In this document: positions 12,201-24,626 of the stretch, piece after piece
Position numbering within the stretch: the stretch's first letter is position 1
Layout: every line of letters begins with the position of its first letter
Source: Pyronema omphalodes
Taxonomy: Eukaryota > Ascomycota > Pezizomycetes > Pezizales > Pyronemataceae
Length of the DNA: 64,000 nucleotides
Assembly: GCA_024516155.1 (NCBI GenBank)
Contig: JAJJXM010000003.1
Location: 1,302,001 to 1,366,000 of the forward strand
Reading direction: 5' to 3'
Position numbers and translations under genes: made by a program
The notes under the pieces: model-generated
The model's input: the letters and a program-made list of their open reading frames with translations, nothing else
What the model was told of the DNA's origin: nothing
The model's database searches: none

Positions 12201-14553
12201 CCATCAAACTCTATCAAGAGAGTTTCGAATACATACGTACATAGAAATATATACATACATCATTGCCGATAGCTGATGGCTGATGAGACATGTACAGGTA
12301 GCTAGCTGATCTATAGTCAGGTAGGTAGACTCGCGTAGGTCCCCTAGATGGCGAAGACACTTTTTTAATTTTTGTGGATATGTAGACATTGTATGTCTGT
12401 AGCTTAGGCTTTAGCCCTACAGTAGAGTTATGTAAAGTTCTAACTCTATTTTCTTGCATTTTGATGGCATGGTAGAGATTGTGTTGCACGGTATGATATT
12501 GCATGAACTGGTATGCTCTGGCGTACTATGGTTGGAGTTATATTTGCCGTGCTGTAGGCGCTATTTCCTACACACCAACCTTTGTCCATAAATACATACA
12601 TACACGGCACCCTCCACCACCCACCACCATCCTCCACCACCGCACCACCCTCCTTCGTTTTTCTGCTATTTCTTCCGCCTCTTCTTCTCCTTCTACTTTC
12701 TACCTCCTCATTCTCCATCTTTCTCACTGCTCTGCCTCTTTCTTCCACTTTGCCCTCGAGGCTTCCGCGCCAGGTCGACGCCTGCTTCCCCCTCTCCCAC
12801 CATCTCCCCCCCTCCCCCCCTCTTTCTCACCCTTCTTCCGCGTCAAAACTCCAGGTATCTACTCATCAAGAAACTCACCTACTCACCTACTCACCTACTC
12901 ACCTACTCACCTACTCACCTACTCACCTACTCACCTACTCACCTACTCACCTACTAACCAGCTCCAAACCCCAGAAGTCTCGGTCTCTCGGTATCCGATA
13001 ACCAAAACCCCCTTCCACTTGTGCTTCCACTGCCACCTCCACTCTAAAAACCCCCCATACTGCAGCGGAAAGCAAGTAGCATCAAGGCAGAAGTTTCAAC
13101 CAAGTGGCAACAGCAGTAAGCATAAGGTGGTGCATTAGTACCTACCGAACACAAGCAACCTAGCGACCAGTTTCAGGAAAGTTAAAAAGCTAAGTTTTTA
13201 AGCAACAAGCAGTTTCAAGCAAGCTAACTAGGAAGCAGGGGTGTCCAGAGAGTTCAAAGGCGGCAAAAAGGGAGAATAAAGGAAGGGCTGATATGATATG
13301 ATAATGAATGATTTGGAGTAGTATAACGTTCTCCTTTCTTTCTGACTTCGAATGAGTTTTAATAATGGGAATATTGTAGAATACCCTGTTCCAAAGCCGA
13401 AATTTATAGAATACCTCAGGCTCCCTGGGCTCCCGGGGCTCAGACCCCATACAGCATACTCCCGCGCTACCGCGTTTCTTAGCGCAGCCGCCATTTTGCC
13501 ACAATAGAGGAATTTTTGCGGAATTCCCTTCCACTGCTGTGGTTTCCGTAATTTGTGGATATCTACTTGAAATTAACGACGAAGAATTTCCTATTTCTAC
13601 AATATTCAAGCCCATCTTCTACCTCAGCAATCAGCTTACCAATCAACAACCGTCAACGTCGATGCCTGCCGCCTAGGCCGACCCAGTCCCTCTTAATTCC
13701 CCTGACCTCAACTCTCCGGGCAGGAATTAAGACTTCAAACCACCATTTCATCCGGGCGGTGCGGTGAAAGAAAGGTATGTACTATTGAAATTCAATAGCG
13801 CGGCAGCGTTAACTTGAGCGCGGGGTATATATCCTGCAAACTTTGAACCTGGGGTCCGAGAGCATTCTACAAATTTGGTCCGTGGGTGGGGACATCGGCC
13901 TGCGTAATTTCAGTTTTAATAAATTTCTTTCTATGCACACTACACACAGACTAAACACAGACTACAGTACACACACTACAGACACAGACACAGACGCTAT
14001 ACACGGACATAGACACGGATAGTAAAGATACATAGATTCACAGATATACAGATATACAGATACACACATACTACGCAAATAACAAGGAAACAAATTCAAC
14101 AAATGGAAGCAGCAATAACACAATAACAATGAACAACAACAAATATGCATACACCACACCACACTACCATGAAAAAAAAAAGTATATATATAATGATACC
14201 GCCTCCATGAATTGTAACTAACCAAAAAGCGAAAAATCAAACAAAAAGGAGAAAGAGAATGTGACGAAAAAAAGAAAAAATACCCCACCATGCCTACAAA
14301 GAAAAATGATATATAAAAACCAAAGAAAAAAAAAATTACCCCTTACAAACAAAACAAAAATTCCCTGGCTAAAATTTTACAAAAAATAAATATCAGATTG
14401 GTCGGAAATTCATATGAATCCAATTAATGATTCAATGAATTGACTTTCTGCAACACCTAAGACCGACCCGACCTAACACCCAGGACTCGGGGTCCAAGAT
14501 TTTTGGTTTTCCTTGTTTATTTGCTTCCTCCTGGTCCTTTCACCACCTAGTAC
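12201..14553. other. Gene-free stretch with simple repeats
   Basis: No convincing coding region. The region has a pyrimidine-rich segment (12600-12840), a CTCACCTA octamer array (12874-12955), and A-rich DNA with CACAGA-type repeats (13930-14340). The last few hundred bases are the probable 3' UTR of the minus-strand FLC-like gene. Confidence 0.4.
12874..12955. repeat. (CTCACCTA)n octamer array
   Basis: About ten head-to-tail CTCACCTA units, perfect except at the edges. Open frames of the form THLL/YSPT across it are repeat artefacts. Confidence 0.9.
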
Positions 14554-17286
14554 CTAGTACCGAGCGGCTCCAGGTGCAGATGGAGGATACTGATTTCTGT
14601 AATCCTCATAAGGACCACCTTGTTGATGATGATTAGGATCCGAGTAAGTAGAATTATCATACTGTAACGGGGATCTATCATTTGGGGAAGAGCTTGGCAT
14701 TGGTGCAGCAGAATCGATAAGACCCCTACCGGAAGCACTACTGAAGTTTCTGTGGTGGTAAGGATTGTCCTGCATTTGAATTTGTCCAGATGAAGCTGCT
14801 GTTGTTGAGGATCCATAAGCTTCTGTATTTGTGAAGAAAGAAGAAGAAGAAGAAGAAGAAAAATTCCCGGATCCAGAGATTGGTTGGTACTGACCCTTTC
14901 CGTCATGTGCTCCTCCTCCGTATAATAAGGAGTTTCTTGCATCCAAGGCTGTGAGATTTTGTTCTTCCCGGAGCTTTTCTTGTTCTTTCCGTTTCTTGTG
15001 GTGTGGGTTCTCTTTAATCATTCCGTAGATGGCGTTGACGAGGATACAGATTGCTAAAACTCCTGTGAGAACGGATTGGATGGCGATTAATGCAACTCCT
15101 GTTTATGTATTAGCTGAAATTCCACCCGTAATTCCAAAGAAAAAGAAAACAAAAAAAACAAGAGAAACATACCAGTAACAGTCTTAGTATCCGGTGCAAT
15201 TCCCAACTGATCCACAAAAACAATAAGACAAACCACCGACAGTACCCTAACACAAGAAATAATAATATTCAAAATATTCCCGGCCTTAGTATTATAAGGC
15301 CTATTCCACAAGAGCAGAATAAGCAACGCCATCTCACAAGTCAATTGTCCCAAAGTCTGCACCAAACCATGCCCATCCCCAAGCGCAATAATAGCACCCT
15401 TTGCGAAAGCGTAGATGATTAATGGTAAGAAAATCCACCAGGTTTCAGATTTATATTGGTCGTAGAAAATTCCGTATTTTCTCATATAAGGCTTATGGAT
15501 GAAAAGTTGTTCTTGGCCTTCGGCGGATTTTTTGGCTGCGCGAGCGACTGTGAAAATTCGGTAGGCGAAGAAACCGAGGACGCCGGTGAAGAAGAGGAGG
15601 GTTAACGCGGCTAGGAGGTGGGCGCCCCAGGAATCGCCGGATTTGAATTGGTAGAAACAGTAGAGAGTCCAGGTGCCGTAGAGGACTAGGATCTAGGTGG
15701 TGGTGTTAGTTGGGGTGTTTTGATAACCAAGGGGGGGTGGGGGGGGGGGGGGGGACAAAAGGGGAGGGGGAAGCAAAAAAAGAAAGAAAAAACCTACAAT
15801 CCTAACAATAGTCGACATCAAGAAAAGCCAATAGCGTTTCCTGAAGCCGGTTAAGCTTTTGGGGAAAGAACCAAACAGTGCCCAAACCTCCAATACAACC
15901 TTGAAAAGTAATATACAAACACAAATCGAAGCGACGAGGATACAAAAGATTAGAAGGACGGTCATGAAGGTGTTTGCATTGGGGACCATTAGTGTTTCGA
16001 CTTTCGCTTTGATGCCGTTGGCGTATTGCATCATTTTTCCTTCGGCGCTTGGACTTTCGGTTGTGTTGGAGGAGGCGGAGATGTCGCGTTGCCATAGGTG
16101 CTCGCCCGCCCCCGCCCCCGTCCCCGCCCCCGACCCCGCCCCCTGTCTTATCACCGGCCCCGGTTCCAGCCCTGTTACAGGCCACTCTAGAGACCGCCGA
16201 CTATGTCCAGTAACAGTCCCATTACTAAGGTCCTTATCATAAACCAACGTCCGATTCTTCAACAACCACTCAATCGACATTTCCGTAGTGTTTCCACCAG
16301 TTTTCGCCCGGAAATTATCAATCGACCTTTGCATATCATCCCAACTAACCAATCCTGTGCTCCACTGAAAATTATCCGTAAAGGATCTATAAACACTAGG
16401 ATAACTCAACGACAACATTCCATCTGTAGCTATGCTCTGGAACCAGAACATTACATCCCCGAAGTTAGGGGAGACACCTGCTGCGGTGGCACCTCCTCCG
16501 GCTCCTAGCGCGCCGATACCGGAGAGCATCATGGCTGCGGCTGCCATGCCGGCGGTGGCGGCTTTGGCACCGCTGTTGCTGGCGGTTTTGCCGTTGCGAA
16601 CGACGGAGCGGAGACAGGCGAGCTCCGTGCCGTCGTCTTTTTTTTTTAGGATTAGAGTGGCGACTCCGTCGAGGTCGGGCACTTTGAAGGCGATGTCGGG
16701 GATGTTGGCGGCGAGTTCCGGGGGGATGGTCATGAGGTCGTCGGCGGAGAAGATACCCTGGGGGACTACGGGGGGATGTCAGTACCCGTTGTTATTACCA
16801 GGGGGGTGTAGAGATGTAGAGTTTGTGGAAAAGAAAAGGGAGAAACATACTAGGACAAAGCTGTTCAATACCCTTTTTACAAGGATCGAATTCCGTGGAA
16901 TAAACATTCCTTCCATAAGCCGAAACCTGAAGAACGGCAGTAACATGTTGTTCGGATAGAGAAGTTCCCGCGACATCGAATTTCATGGTTTGAGAATCCC
17001 GATCGTAACGGATTGCCATTCGTGTTACGACTAGTTCGTTGTTGACTAGACATGTTGAGAAGCCTTGGGTTTCTAATATATCGCCTGCGTTGGCTGTGGT
17101 GGGGAGTGTGGAGAGGACTGAAAGGAGGAGGAGCGATTTGAGGATTGTAGATGATGTTGATGTGGTTGTGGTTGTGGTTGTAGTTGCGGATCTAGAGGAT
17201 CTAGAGGATCTAGAGGTCGATGTAGATGATGTAGATGCAGATGATCCAGCGCTCCGTCCCCCCGAAAAAAGTCGTCGTAATAACAT
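14554..17286 (-). CDS. FLC/TRP-like (ML-like domain) multi-span membrane protein
   Basis: Four exons, 17286-16851, 16765-15798, 15692-15173 and 15098-14554, join in frame to 822 residues. The family (fungal TRP-like ion channels, flavin carrier FLC, Pkd2-like) acts in ER, Golgi or plasma membranes and is linked to FAD/haem transport, calcium and wall integrity. A Ser/Thr-rich N-terminus and a hydrophobic stretch (ILKSLLLLSVLS) precede the lumenal ML-like domain, with FSTCLVNNELVV and EQLCP spanning exon junction 1. The membrane segments then follow (TVLLIFCILVASICVCILLF, ILVLYGTWTLYCFYQF, LLAALTLLFFTGVLGFFAY, WWIFLPLIIYAFAKGAII). The family-typical LLLWNRPYN motif and a Ser-rich cytosolic tail ending APGAARY complete it. 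A Gly/Ala-rich insert (GAGSGAGTGAGAG) lies before the first core helix. An alternative upstream ATG at 17364 would add 26 basic residues, so the start is the least certain part. Confidence 0.88.
15693..15797 (-). other. FLC-like gene intron containing a poly-G/C tract
   Basis: The 105-bp intron has GTAGGT at its donor and CCTAG at its acceptor. On the plus strand it holds a run of 7 G, one T and 16 G (15731-15754), an unusually long homopolymer inside an intron. It is prone to length variation and sequencing error. Confidence 0.7.
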
Positions 17287-20200
17287 CCTGATCTTGATGT
17301 TGCTATTCCTATCAATCCTTCTTCTTCTTCTTCCAAAAAAAATCCCCCTTTTTCTTTCCTTCAATAATGAAAACTCTCACAATACTCTACTCTTCTACTC
17401 AGCAGCAACCGAAAAAAAAACGGAAAAACCCTCCCCCCCTTTCTAAGGATTCCTTAGGGTTTTTGTCGTTGTCGGGTTTCCAGAAGCTTTTTCGGCTCGG
17501 TTAAGCTTTTTGGCTCTCGTCTTGTGTTCCAGCGGTATGTGGTACTGTAGGTAAGGTAAGGTAAGGTAATAGAAGCTCGGGGCCGATACGGTCGGAATCT
17601 GTAGTTTGTAGTCTGTAGTTTGTAGTTTGAAGTTTGTAGATTTTATATGTAGATAGGAATGCCGATTCGATTATTTGCAACGAATTACTTGCGACGAAGG
17701 ACGGACGGAAGCGACAGTTTCGACAGTTTCGACAGTAGCGACAGTAGCGACAGTAACAACCCGACCGAGTACCGATACCGAAATCGCAACGAAAAGAACC
17801 AGCGATCTTCTTCGTCTTCTTCTTCTTCTATTCTCTTCTATCCCAAAAAAAAAAAACCCGGTAACGACTGTAGTATAGGTTTTAGTTTTTAGTTTCGTTT
17901 ATTCGTCCGTTGATAGGAAACAGAAACGGACACGGAAGGGGAAACGGAAATGGAAAGGGAAAAGGAGAAAGGAGTAAGGGAAAGGGAAAGGGAAAGGAGA
18001 AGGATGGATTGGATTGGATTGGGTCAGGTCGTGGTCAGGATCGGGGTCGGGGTTGGGGTCGGGGTCGAAGTTACAATTTTTTTTTTCTTGTTCCTGTTCT
18101 CGATGTATTCAGGGGGAGAGAAGAGGGGATAGAAGATTTAGTAGCAGTAGCAGTAGTAGTAGTAGTAGCGACAATTTTAGTGATATGTAGTGATAGCGAG
18201 CGAGCGACGACGGCGACGAAGCGATGCGATGCGATGCGATGTGATGTCGATACAACGATACAGCGAAACGATACGATGCAGCTCCAAAACCCCAATTTTT
18301 TTTCTTCTTTTCCCAGAAGGAGTGAATAAAAAGAATGAAATCAAGAAATAAAAATCAAAAAAAAAAAAAAGGAAAGAAAGAGAAAAAAAATTGAGATCAA
18401 TGGATCAATAGATTGAGAAGGATTCTTTTTTTTTTTTCAAACACCCGGAATCGATGTTACTTGGGATCGATGGATAGCAGCTGGTGGGTGAAGGAAGGTT
18501 GCTGTTTGGTTTGCGCTGTGCGAGTATGGAAGAAAGGAGTGTGTGCACTGTGGTTGGTATGCGGTGTGGTGGAGGTGGAGGTGGTGGTGGGTGGTCGACT
18601 GGAGGATGTGTGGGTGTGGTGGGAGGCGCCCTGCCTGCTTGCTTGCTTGCCTCCTGGCTGGCTGGCTGGTATGGGATGGTACGCTTTGGTTTGGTTTGGT
18701 TTGGTTTGGTTTGGTAAGAGAGCAATTTCTATCTTCTATCTTTCCAGCTTCTATCTTTCTATCTTCTATCTTTCCAGCCTCTATCTTTCTATCTTCTATC
18801 TTTCCAGCCTTCTAAGTCCTAAGTTCTCTTTTTTCTAACCTCTACATAGACTCCCTAACCCCCAGATCCATCGTACTCGTGTAATCTCGGAACACTTGTG
18901 GGACAACTGGGAACAGTCGCGATAGGGACAACTGGTAGGGAACACTCGCGATAGGGATTATTCAGGAACCGAAGGGAACCCATAGGAACCCATAAGAACC
19001 CAAGAACCCAGCAACAACATAACCCTACGGTGCACCGTCGTCGTCGTCGTCGTCGCGTCGCAATCGCAATCGCAATCGCAGTCGCAATCCACGACGCCGA
19101 CGACGACCGAAAAAAGAAACGATGCGATGTGATGCGAAATGGATCTGGATTCTGAATTCTGGCTGCAGGAACAGGAACAGCAAAATTCAGGAACAGGAAC
19201 AGGCACAGAAAATTCAGGAACAGGAACACCTGCGAGTCTCCATGGCACATGCGATGACTGCGAGCTGCTGACTGGACCAGGGTTGATAAGGGGGGAGAGG
19301 GGGTGCCAGCATGCCTGCCTGCCAGGTACGGTATCATGTGTTACAGGGGTGCTGGGTGTTAGGTGCTGGGATGCTGGGGTGATGGATGTTAAGTGTTACA
19401 GGGGTGCTGTGTGTTAGCTTGCTGTGTGTTAGCTGCTGGGTGTTACAGGGGTTCTGGGAGACTGGGTGTTAAGTGCTTAACTTGCCTTAGCACAACGGAG
19501 CTAGCCGCCCTAGCTATGTAGTAGCCATACAGGGCTAGCCGCTATACATAAGGCTAGCTTAACTTTGCCTTTGCCTTTCCATTGCCTTTGCCTTTGCCTC
19601 CGAGAGCAAGGGGGGTGGGGGTGGGGGGTGGCTGATGATGATGAGGACTGATGATTGAGGATTTTTCTCAGTGGCGCGCGCAAGCCTGTCAGGAGTCCTC
19701 AGTCAGCAGTCAGCAGGTGAGAGATGCGAGAGATGCGAGAGGAAAAGCAAGAGGAAAAGCTACAGCAGTCGGATCACATTCCAACTCGGTAAAGTGGCTC
19801 AGTAGTTAATCCAATCTAAGCCTTCCAAAACATCCACCAAAACATCCACTAGCCCAAACCCTCCAAACCCACTAAACTCCAAACATCCAAACAAACTCCA
19901 AACGCTGATACATACGAAGCAGCAAGCTGCTAAAACTGGTACTACCCGACGCTAGTGTTTGTTATCCCGGACTCCCAGTTAGTCCAGGAACCAGAAATAA
20001 GAAATAAGAAACAGCGTCGATGGCGGGAGGTTTGGGTTGCGTTACGAAGGTTGCGTTGCGCTGCTGGGGCATGTTTGGAATTTTACAGGTTTGCAGGTTT
20101 ACAGGTCTGTAGCTTTGGACCTTTGGAGGGTTGGATATTGGATATTGGAAGGGAGGTTTAGAAAAACTTTAGAACTCTAGCAAAAGGAGAGTTTCTGTTT

Positions 20201-20536
20201 CAGCGGCATGTTGCTGATCCGGGGGTGAGGGGGTGAGGCGATGAGGGGAATCAATCTATAGACTACATATGTACACTGTAAATATAATCGCCACAGCGCT
20301 GCACGGCACAGAAAATCAGCAGCGCATCAGCAGAGCATTGGGAAGATAATAAAGCGAGCATCAGCAGCGGAGAGAAGAGAGAAGAGAGAAGAGAGAAGAA
20401 ATAACTATTGTTTGAGCACCGAAGTACCGAAGCAGAAACAGAAGCATAAGCACGATATGAAGCAGAAACAGAAGCACGATATGAAGATGACATTATCATA
20501 GCTTCATAACATACCTGAGGAGAGCTCATAGCGTCG

Positions 20537-20556
20537 CCCCCCCCCCCCCCCCCCCC
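20537..20556. repeat. Poly-C tract (20 bases)
   Basis: Twenty consecutive C on the plus strand, followed by ACCATACCAGCACC-type minisatellite units to about 20670. Confidence 0.9.
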
Positions 20557-21030
20557 ACCCTTGATATGAAACTGCACCATACCAGCACCTAACCAGCACC
20601 TAACCAGCACCATACCAGCACCATACCAGCACCATACCATAGCACCATACCAGAGCACCATACCAGAGCACCATAGGACCATTACCGCTATACGTGATGT
20701 GATGTATTTAATATTTTATATTTTATGTGTATTGTAATATTTGTGTTTTTATCGTGCACTATATTATTTATTAGGGCCCTTATACAAGACTATAGCATCA
20801 TCATCATATCATCATCTCATCATCCATCATCTCATCTCTCAGCAGCCAGAAGCCAGCCCCGAGCAGCACTGAACACTCAGCAGCCAGCACTCAGCAGCCA
20901 TCTTTCTAAAACCCAAAAATAATCAACCTAAAACCCAAAAAGCTAACCATAAAAAATAGTAACCATAAAAAATAGTAACCATAATTTCCATACAAGACCA
21001 CGAGCCAAGCCGAGCCAAGCCAATCCAAGT

Positions 21031-21121
21031 AGCAATGAAGCAATGAAGCAATGAAGCAATGAAGCAATGAAGCAATGAAGCAATGAAGCAATGAAGCCAA
21101 GTAGCAATGAAGCAATGAAGC
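21031..21121. repeat. (AAGCAATG)n octamer array
   Basis: About eight units of AGCAATGA, a short break (AGCCAAGT), then two more units. In other frames it gives the artefactual LLHCFIAS peptide. Confidence 0.85.
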
Positions 21122-22948
21122 GCGGTAGGCCTGGTAGGTAGGGTAGGTATGATACACCTAATACACCATAGTGAAGTTTATTTACATATATACATATCAA
21201 CGATATCAATGAATTCGAAGCAGAAGCGATGATAATGACAACAATAATGATAATGACAATGATATGAGATATGGATCAGAAAGCTGGAAGCTGGAATCTG
21301 GAATGTCCTGGAAATGGTATTGTCGGCAGCAGCATTGTCTACAGCATCGTCTGTATCGTATGTATCGTCGGCATCGTCGGCATCTAACTCAACCTCCTAC
21401 AAGAAAAACATCGGTACTGTATGGCATAAACATCAGAACGACATGGAATCTCAAGAGTCGAAATCGAAAAAGGTAACGAAACTTGCATCCGTCAGCAGTA
21501 ATAGCAGCAGTAAGTAAGTAAGTAAGTAAGTAACATCCCTTCCCTATCTTCCTATCTCCCTACAGTATCTTCCTACAGTATCTTATTCTATATGTCAGAT
21601 ATGGCATATAGTCGACTGTAGCATGTACATACATACATACAGCACAGCACAGCACATACAATGCTGCTGCAACGCTACTGCAACGCTGCTGCAAGGTACA
21701 AGTTACGAGCTACGAATTTCATTTTTGATTTTTGATCAGTCAGCAGTGATCAGTGAGCAGTAAGCAGTGAGCAGACCGTCCCGCCATACCGCCAGTAACT
21801 ACATGGTGGAGTCGAGTCCCTATCTATCACTATCCCTATCCATAACAGTAACCCTACTCGAATCGCTGTGTTTGATGGTTGATGGGGATTAGGGAGTATG
21901 TAGCTGCTAGGGAGTAGCTGCTAGGGATTAGGGAGTAGCTGCTAGTGGTCATTGATTATTGGTTATTGGCTATGAACTAGGCCCAGGGTCGGGGGTCGGG
22001 GTCGGGGTCGGGGGTTTCTATTAATAACCCAACCCAACCCACCCTGCACCTGTACGGGTATTGATGAGAGTACATATTGGTATTTTGGATCATATAGTGT
22101 AAGTGGGTTTACATTTAAAATGCTTAATATGCTTAAAATGCTTAAAATAAAGCTTTCAAGTTTCAACCAAGTTAATACGTATACAGTAATTCAATTCAAC
22201 CATGAATCCGAAAGTATCCGGAGTGTGATGGATTCAAGGTTAAGGTCCAGCTTTGAGGTCGGGGGGAATATAGCTTGCGTTTTGGAATGCTCGTGACTAA
22301 AGATGCTGGCCGTGATAGATACTATCTTTAGCGACGAGGACTTGAAGTAAACACTTCGGCCTTTGTTCTTCGGACATTGGCTTTCGTTCTTCGGCCATTG
22401 GCTTTCGTTTATCATATCCGAATGCATCCGAAAGCATCCGAAAGCATCCGAAAGCATCCGGTTACATACAGTCGGCATACAGTCGGCATACAATTCTTCA
22501 AGCTCCAAACTTCAAGCTCCAAAGTAAAAGATAATACATATCGCCTCGCCTCGCCTGTAACTTTTAACTTTTAACTTTTAACTTCTTTCCCAATCCCAGT
22601 CCCAGTGCCAGTCTCGGAAGGTGGAATAAACTTAAACTTGCACAGAAACTTACACAGAAACTTGCACAGAAACTGAACCTTAAGCCTTGAAACCTTGAAA
22701 AACAGAAACCTTGAAAAACAGAAACATAAACCTTGAAACTGACACATACAGGTCGGGGTGTACGAATGCAGGCACGGATGCAGGTACAGGTGTTGGGTGT
22801 CAGATACAGGTACGGCGATATGATGATTTGATGATATGATGACAGCAAGGAAAAAAAGGGGGGTGTGGTGTTGTGGTGTCATGTAAATTGTATGTATGTA
22901 TGTATGGACAAGTCAGCATGCAGGCATGCAGGTCGTTGTCGTTGTTGT

Positions 22949-23092
22949 CGGATATGGATATGGATATGGATATGGATATGGATATGGATATGGATATGGA
23001 TATGGATATGGATATGGATATGGATATGGATATGGATATGGATATGGATATGGATATGGATATGGATATGGATATGGATGGATATGGATATG
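22949..23092. repeat. (GGATAT)n hexanucleotide array
   Basis: About 24 uninterrupted GGATAT units with one GGAT slip near 23079. Open frames (DMDMDM, WIWIWI, GYGYGY) are artefacts of the repeat. Confidence 0.95.
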
Positions 23093-23450
23093 GTAATTCC
23101 CCTATTCAGAACAGAAGAAAAGAAAAGGAAAAAGCAACGGGAGAAGCAAGAAACGAAGCAAGAAACGAAGAAAAGGAAGAAACAAGAAACAAAAAAAAAC
23201 GGGGCAAGAAGGAAATAACGAAGGAAGAAACGAAGGAAGAAACAAGAAAACCAGGTCAATAAGAAAAACGAGGAAATAACGAAAGAAGAAAAAGAAAAAG
23301 TAAAAAAAAAACCAAGAAAACCGTGGAAACCAAGGAAAGAAACCAAGCCTTTCCTCGCCTCCTAACCAAGAAAACGCAAGCGCGGGTACTGACGCGATAT
23401 CAGATCTATCATCTGCTGCGATAAGGCCCGATGCGTCGGTATGATTCCTT
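23093..23450. other. Purine-rich low-complexity DNA
   Basis: AAGAAAC/GAAGAAACAAG-type purine-rich sequence continuing from the hexamer array. No gene is seen. Confidence 0.5.
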
Positions 23451-23452
23451 AT

Positions 23453-23888
23453 CTAAATAATTATAATCTCCAGTTCTGTGTAACAACCTGTAATGGAAAA
23501 GATCTGCGAACCAGGATGTGATGGCCAATGGTGGTTTTGTACCGCGAACGAAAACCTGGCACTAGAAGCACCTCTGATGCATCTCGGCAACCTTCGCAAC
23601 CACACCAGGTTACCCGGATCGTGCAGTAACCAATAGGCGTTACAACGAAGCGAGGTGGGAACTGAGCGGTGGCCGAAAACCGGTTTTTGAGGTCGATGGC
23701 ATTCCAAATGTTTCTGGCACTCACAGACATCGCAATTCTGCTTGGGAAAGTAGCAGGGCGTTCGCGCTGCAGTTGGCATCTATAAAATAAGACAATTCCA
23801 CCGTCCATTTCGAATTTCTGCTGCAGCACAACAAAATGCTAACTGACAGTTGACAATTGACAATTGACAATTGACAATTAACGCGCCA
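23453..23888. other. Unassigned sequence of higher complexity
   Basis: This stretch is not simple sequence and has overlapping minus-strand open frames of 108-122 codons (23453-23829). One reads SARNIWNAIDLKNRFSATA. I recognise no family and see no codon-bias or splice support, so no gene is called. A tandem CAATTGA/CAGTTGA repeat lies at 23842-23880. Confidence 0.25.
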
Positions 23889-24165
23889 GACCGGTTACAG
23901 GTGAAAAAGGTGAGTTTTACCCACGTTGACATACTTTCCCCGATACTTCTTCCAAAAAACAATGAACTGACGAGCAGAGGCAGGCGCAAGTGAAGTACCA
24001 GACCAGTTACAGGTGGACAAGGTGAGTTACCCACGTTACCATACTTTCCCCGATGCTTCTTCTGAAAAACAGTGAACTGACGAGCAGAAGCAGGCGCAAC
24101 TGCGACCAGTAATAGGTAAGAAAGGTGAGTGCTACCCATAATAACATACTTGCCACAGTAAATCT
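23889..24165. repeat. Tandem repeat of about 112 bp, 2.6 copies
   Basis: Units begin GACCrGTTACAGG at 23889 and 24001, with a partial third unit, GACCAGTAATAGG, at 24104. Each contains GGTGAGT, CATACTTTCCCCGAT and GAACTGACGAGCAGA. Divergence between units is about 10 to 20 percent. No function is evident. Confidence 0.75.
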
Positions 24166-24626
24166 CTTTCAACGATATCAATTGGTAAGCTTCGATTCTC
24201 CAAATCCTCGAAAAAATATCCAACTCGATGTATAATGTTATTTCTAACTCAGACGACTTAGGGGTTCTCTTACCGCCACAATTGTATCTAACATTTGAGG
24301 CCGTGAGCCTTGCGGGTGAGGAATTGAGGGGATCTCTTGAAGGAAACCTTCTCCGAGGGTTTGTGTTTTGCTATTGTTCCTTTTCTGCTTTTCAAAATGT
24401 ACATATCTTTCTTCAATAAATCAATTCTCAAATCGTATAAAGCATATTCATAATGTCCGATATATCATATATCTTGAGGAAATCTCATCTTGAATATGTT
24501 TTGAAAGTTCTTTTGCTATGATCAGGTAAACATTGAAAACAACTACGGTGACTCAGAGATATGAAGTTTTAAGTTCTTTACGTTTGTTGTACTTATACTT
24601 ATGGAGAACTTACCAGGGGTACATAC

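Larger units (their letters stand above)
17365..22948. repeat. Gene-free region of dense, diverse simple repeats
   Basis: No coding region is supported on either strand over about 5.6 kb. Instead there is a succession of different short tandem repeats: GACAGT/TTCGACAGT (17718-17755), GGAAAG (17940-18000), GGTCGGG (18030-18070), TAG (18140-18170), GCGAT (18218-18245), GGTTT (18685-18715), CTATCTTTC (18730-18805), GTCGTC (19037-19060), CAGGAA/ACAGGAACAG (19166-19225), poly-C (20537-20556), ACCATACCAGC (20576-20670), AAGCAATG (21031-21121), and GTAA/GTAC types (21510-21530). The first part is presumably the promoter and 5' UTR of the FLC-like gene. Confidence 0.7.

Noticed and set aside
12503..13138. 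211-codon plus-strand frame
   Set aside because: Depends on pyrimidine-rich DNA and the CTCACCTA array; composition is not protein-like and splice logic is absent.
22865..23346. DMDMDM / WIWIWI / HIHIHI frames
   Set aside because: Artefacts of the GGATAT hexamer array.
23453..23829. Overlapping minus-strand frames of 108 and 122 codons
   Set aside because: No domain, no splice support and two competing frames; left as unassigned sequence.
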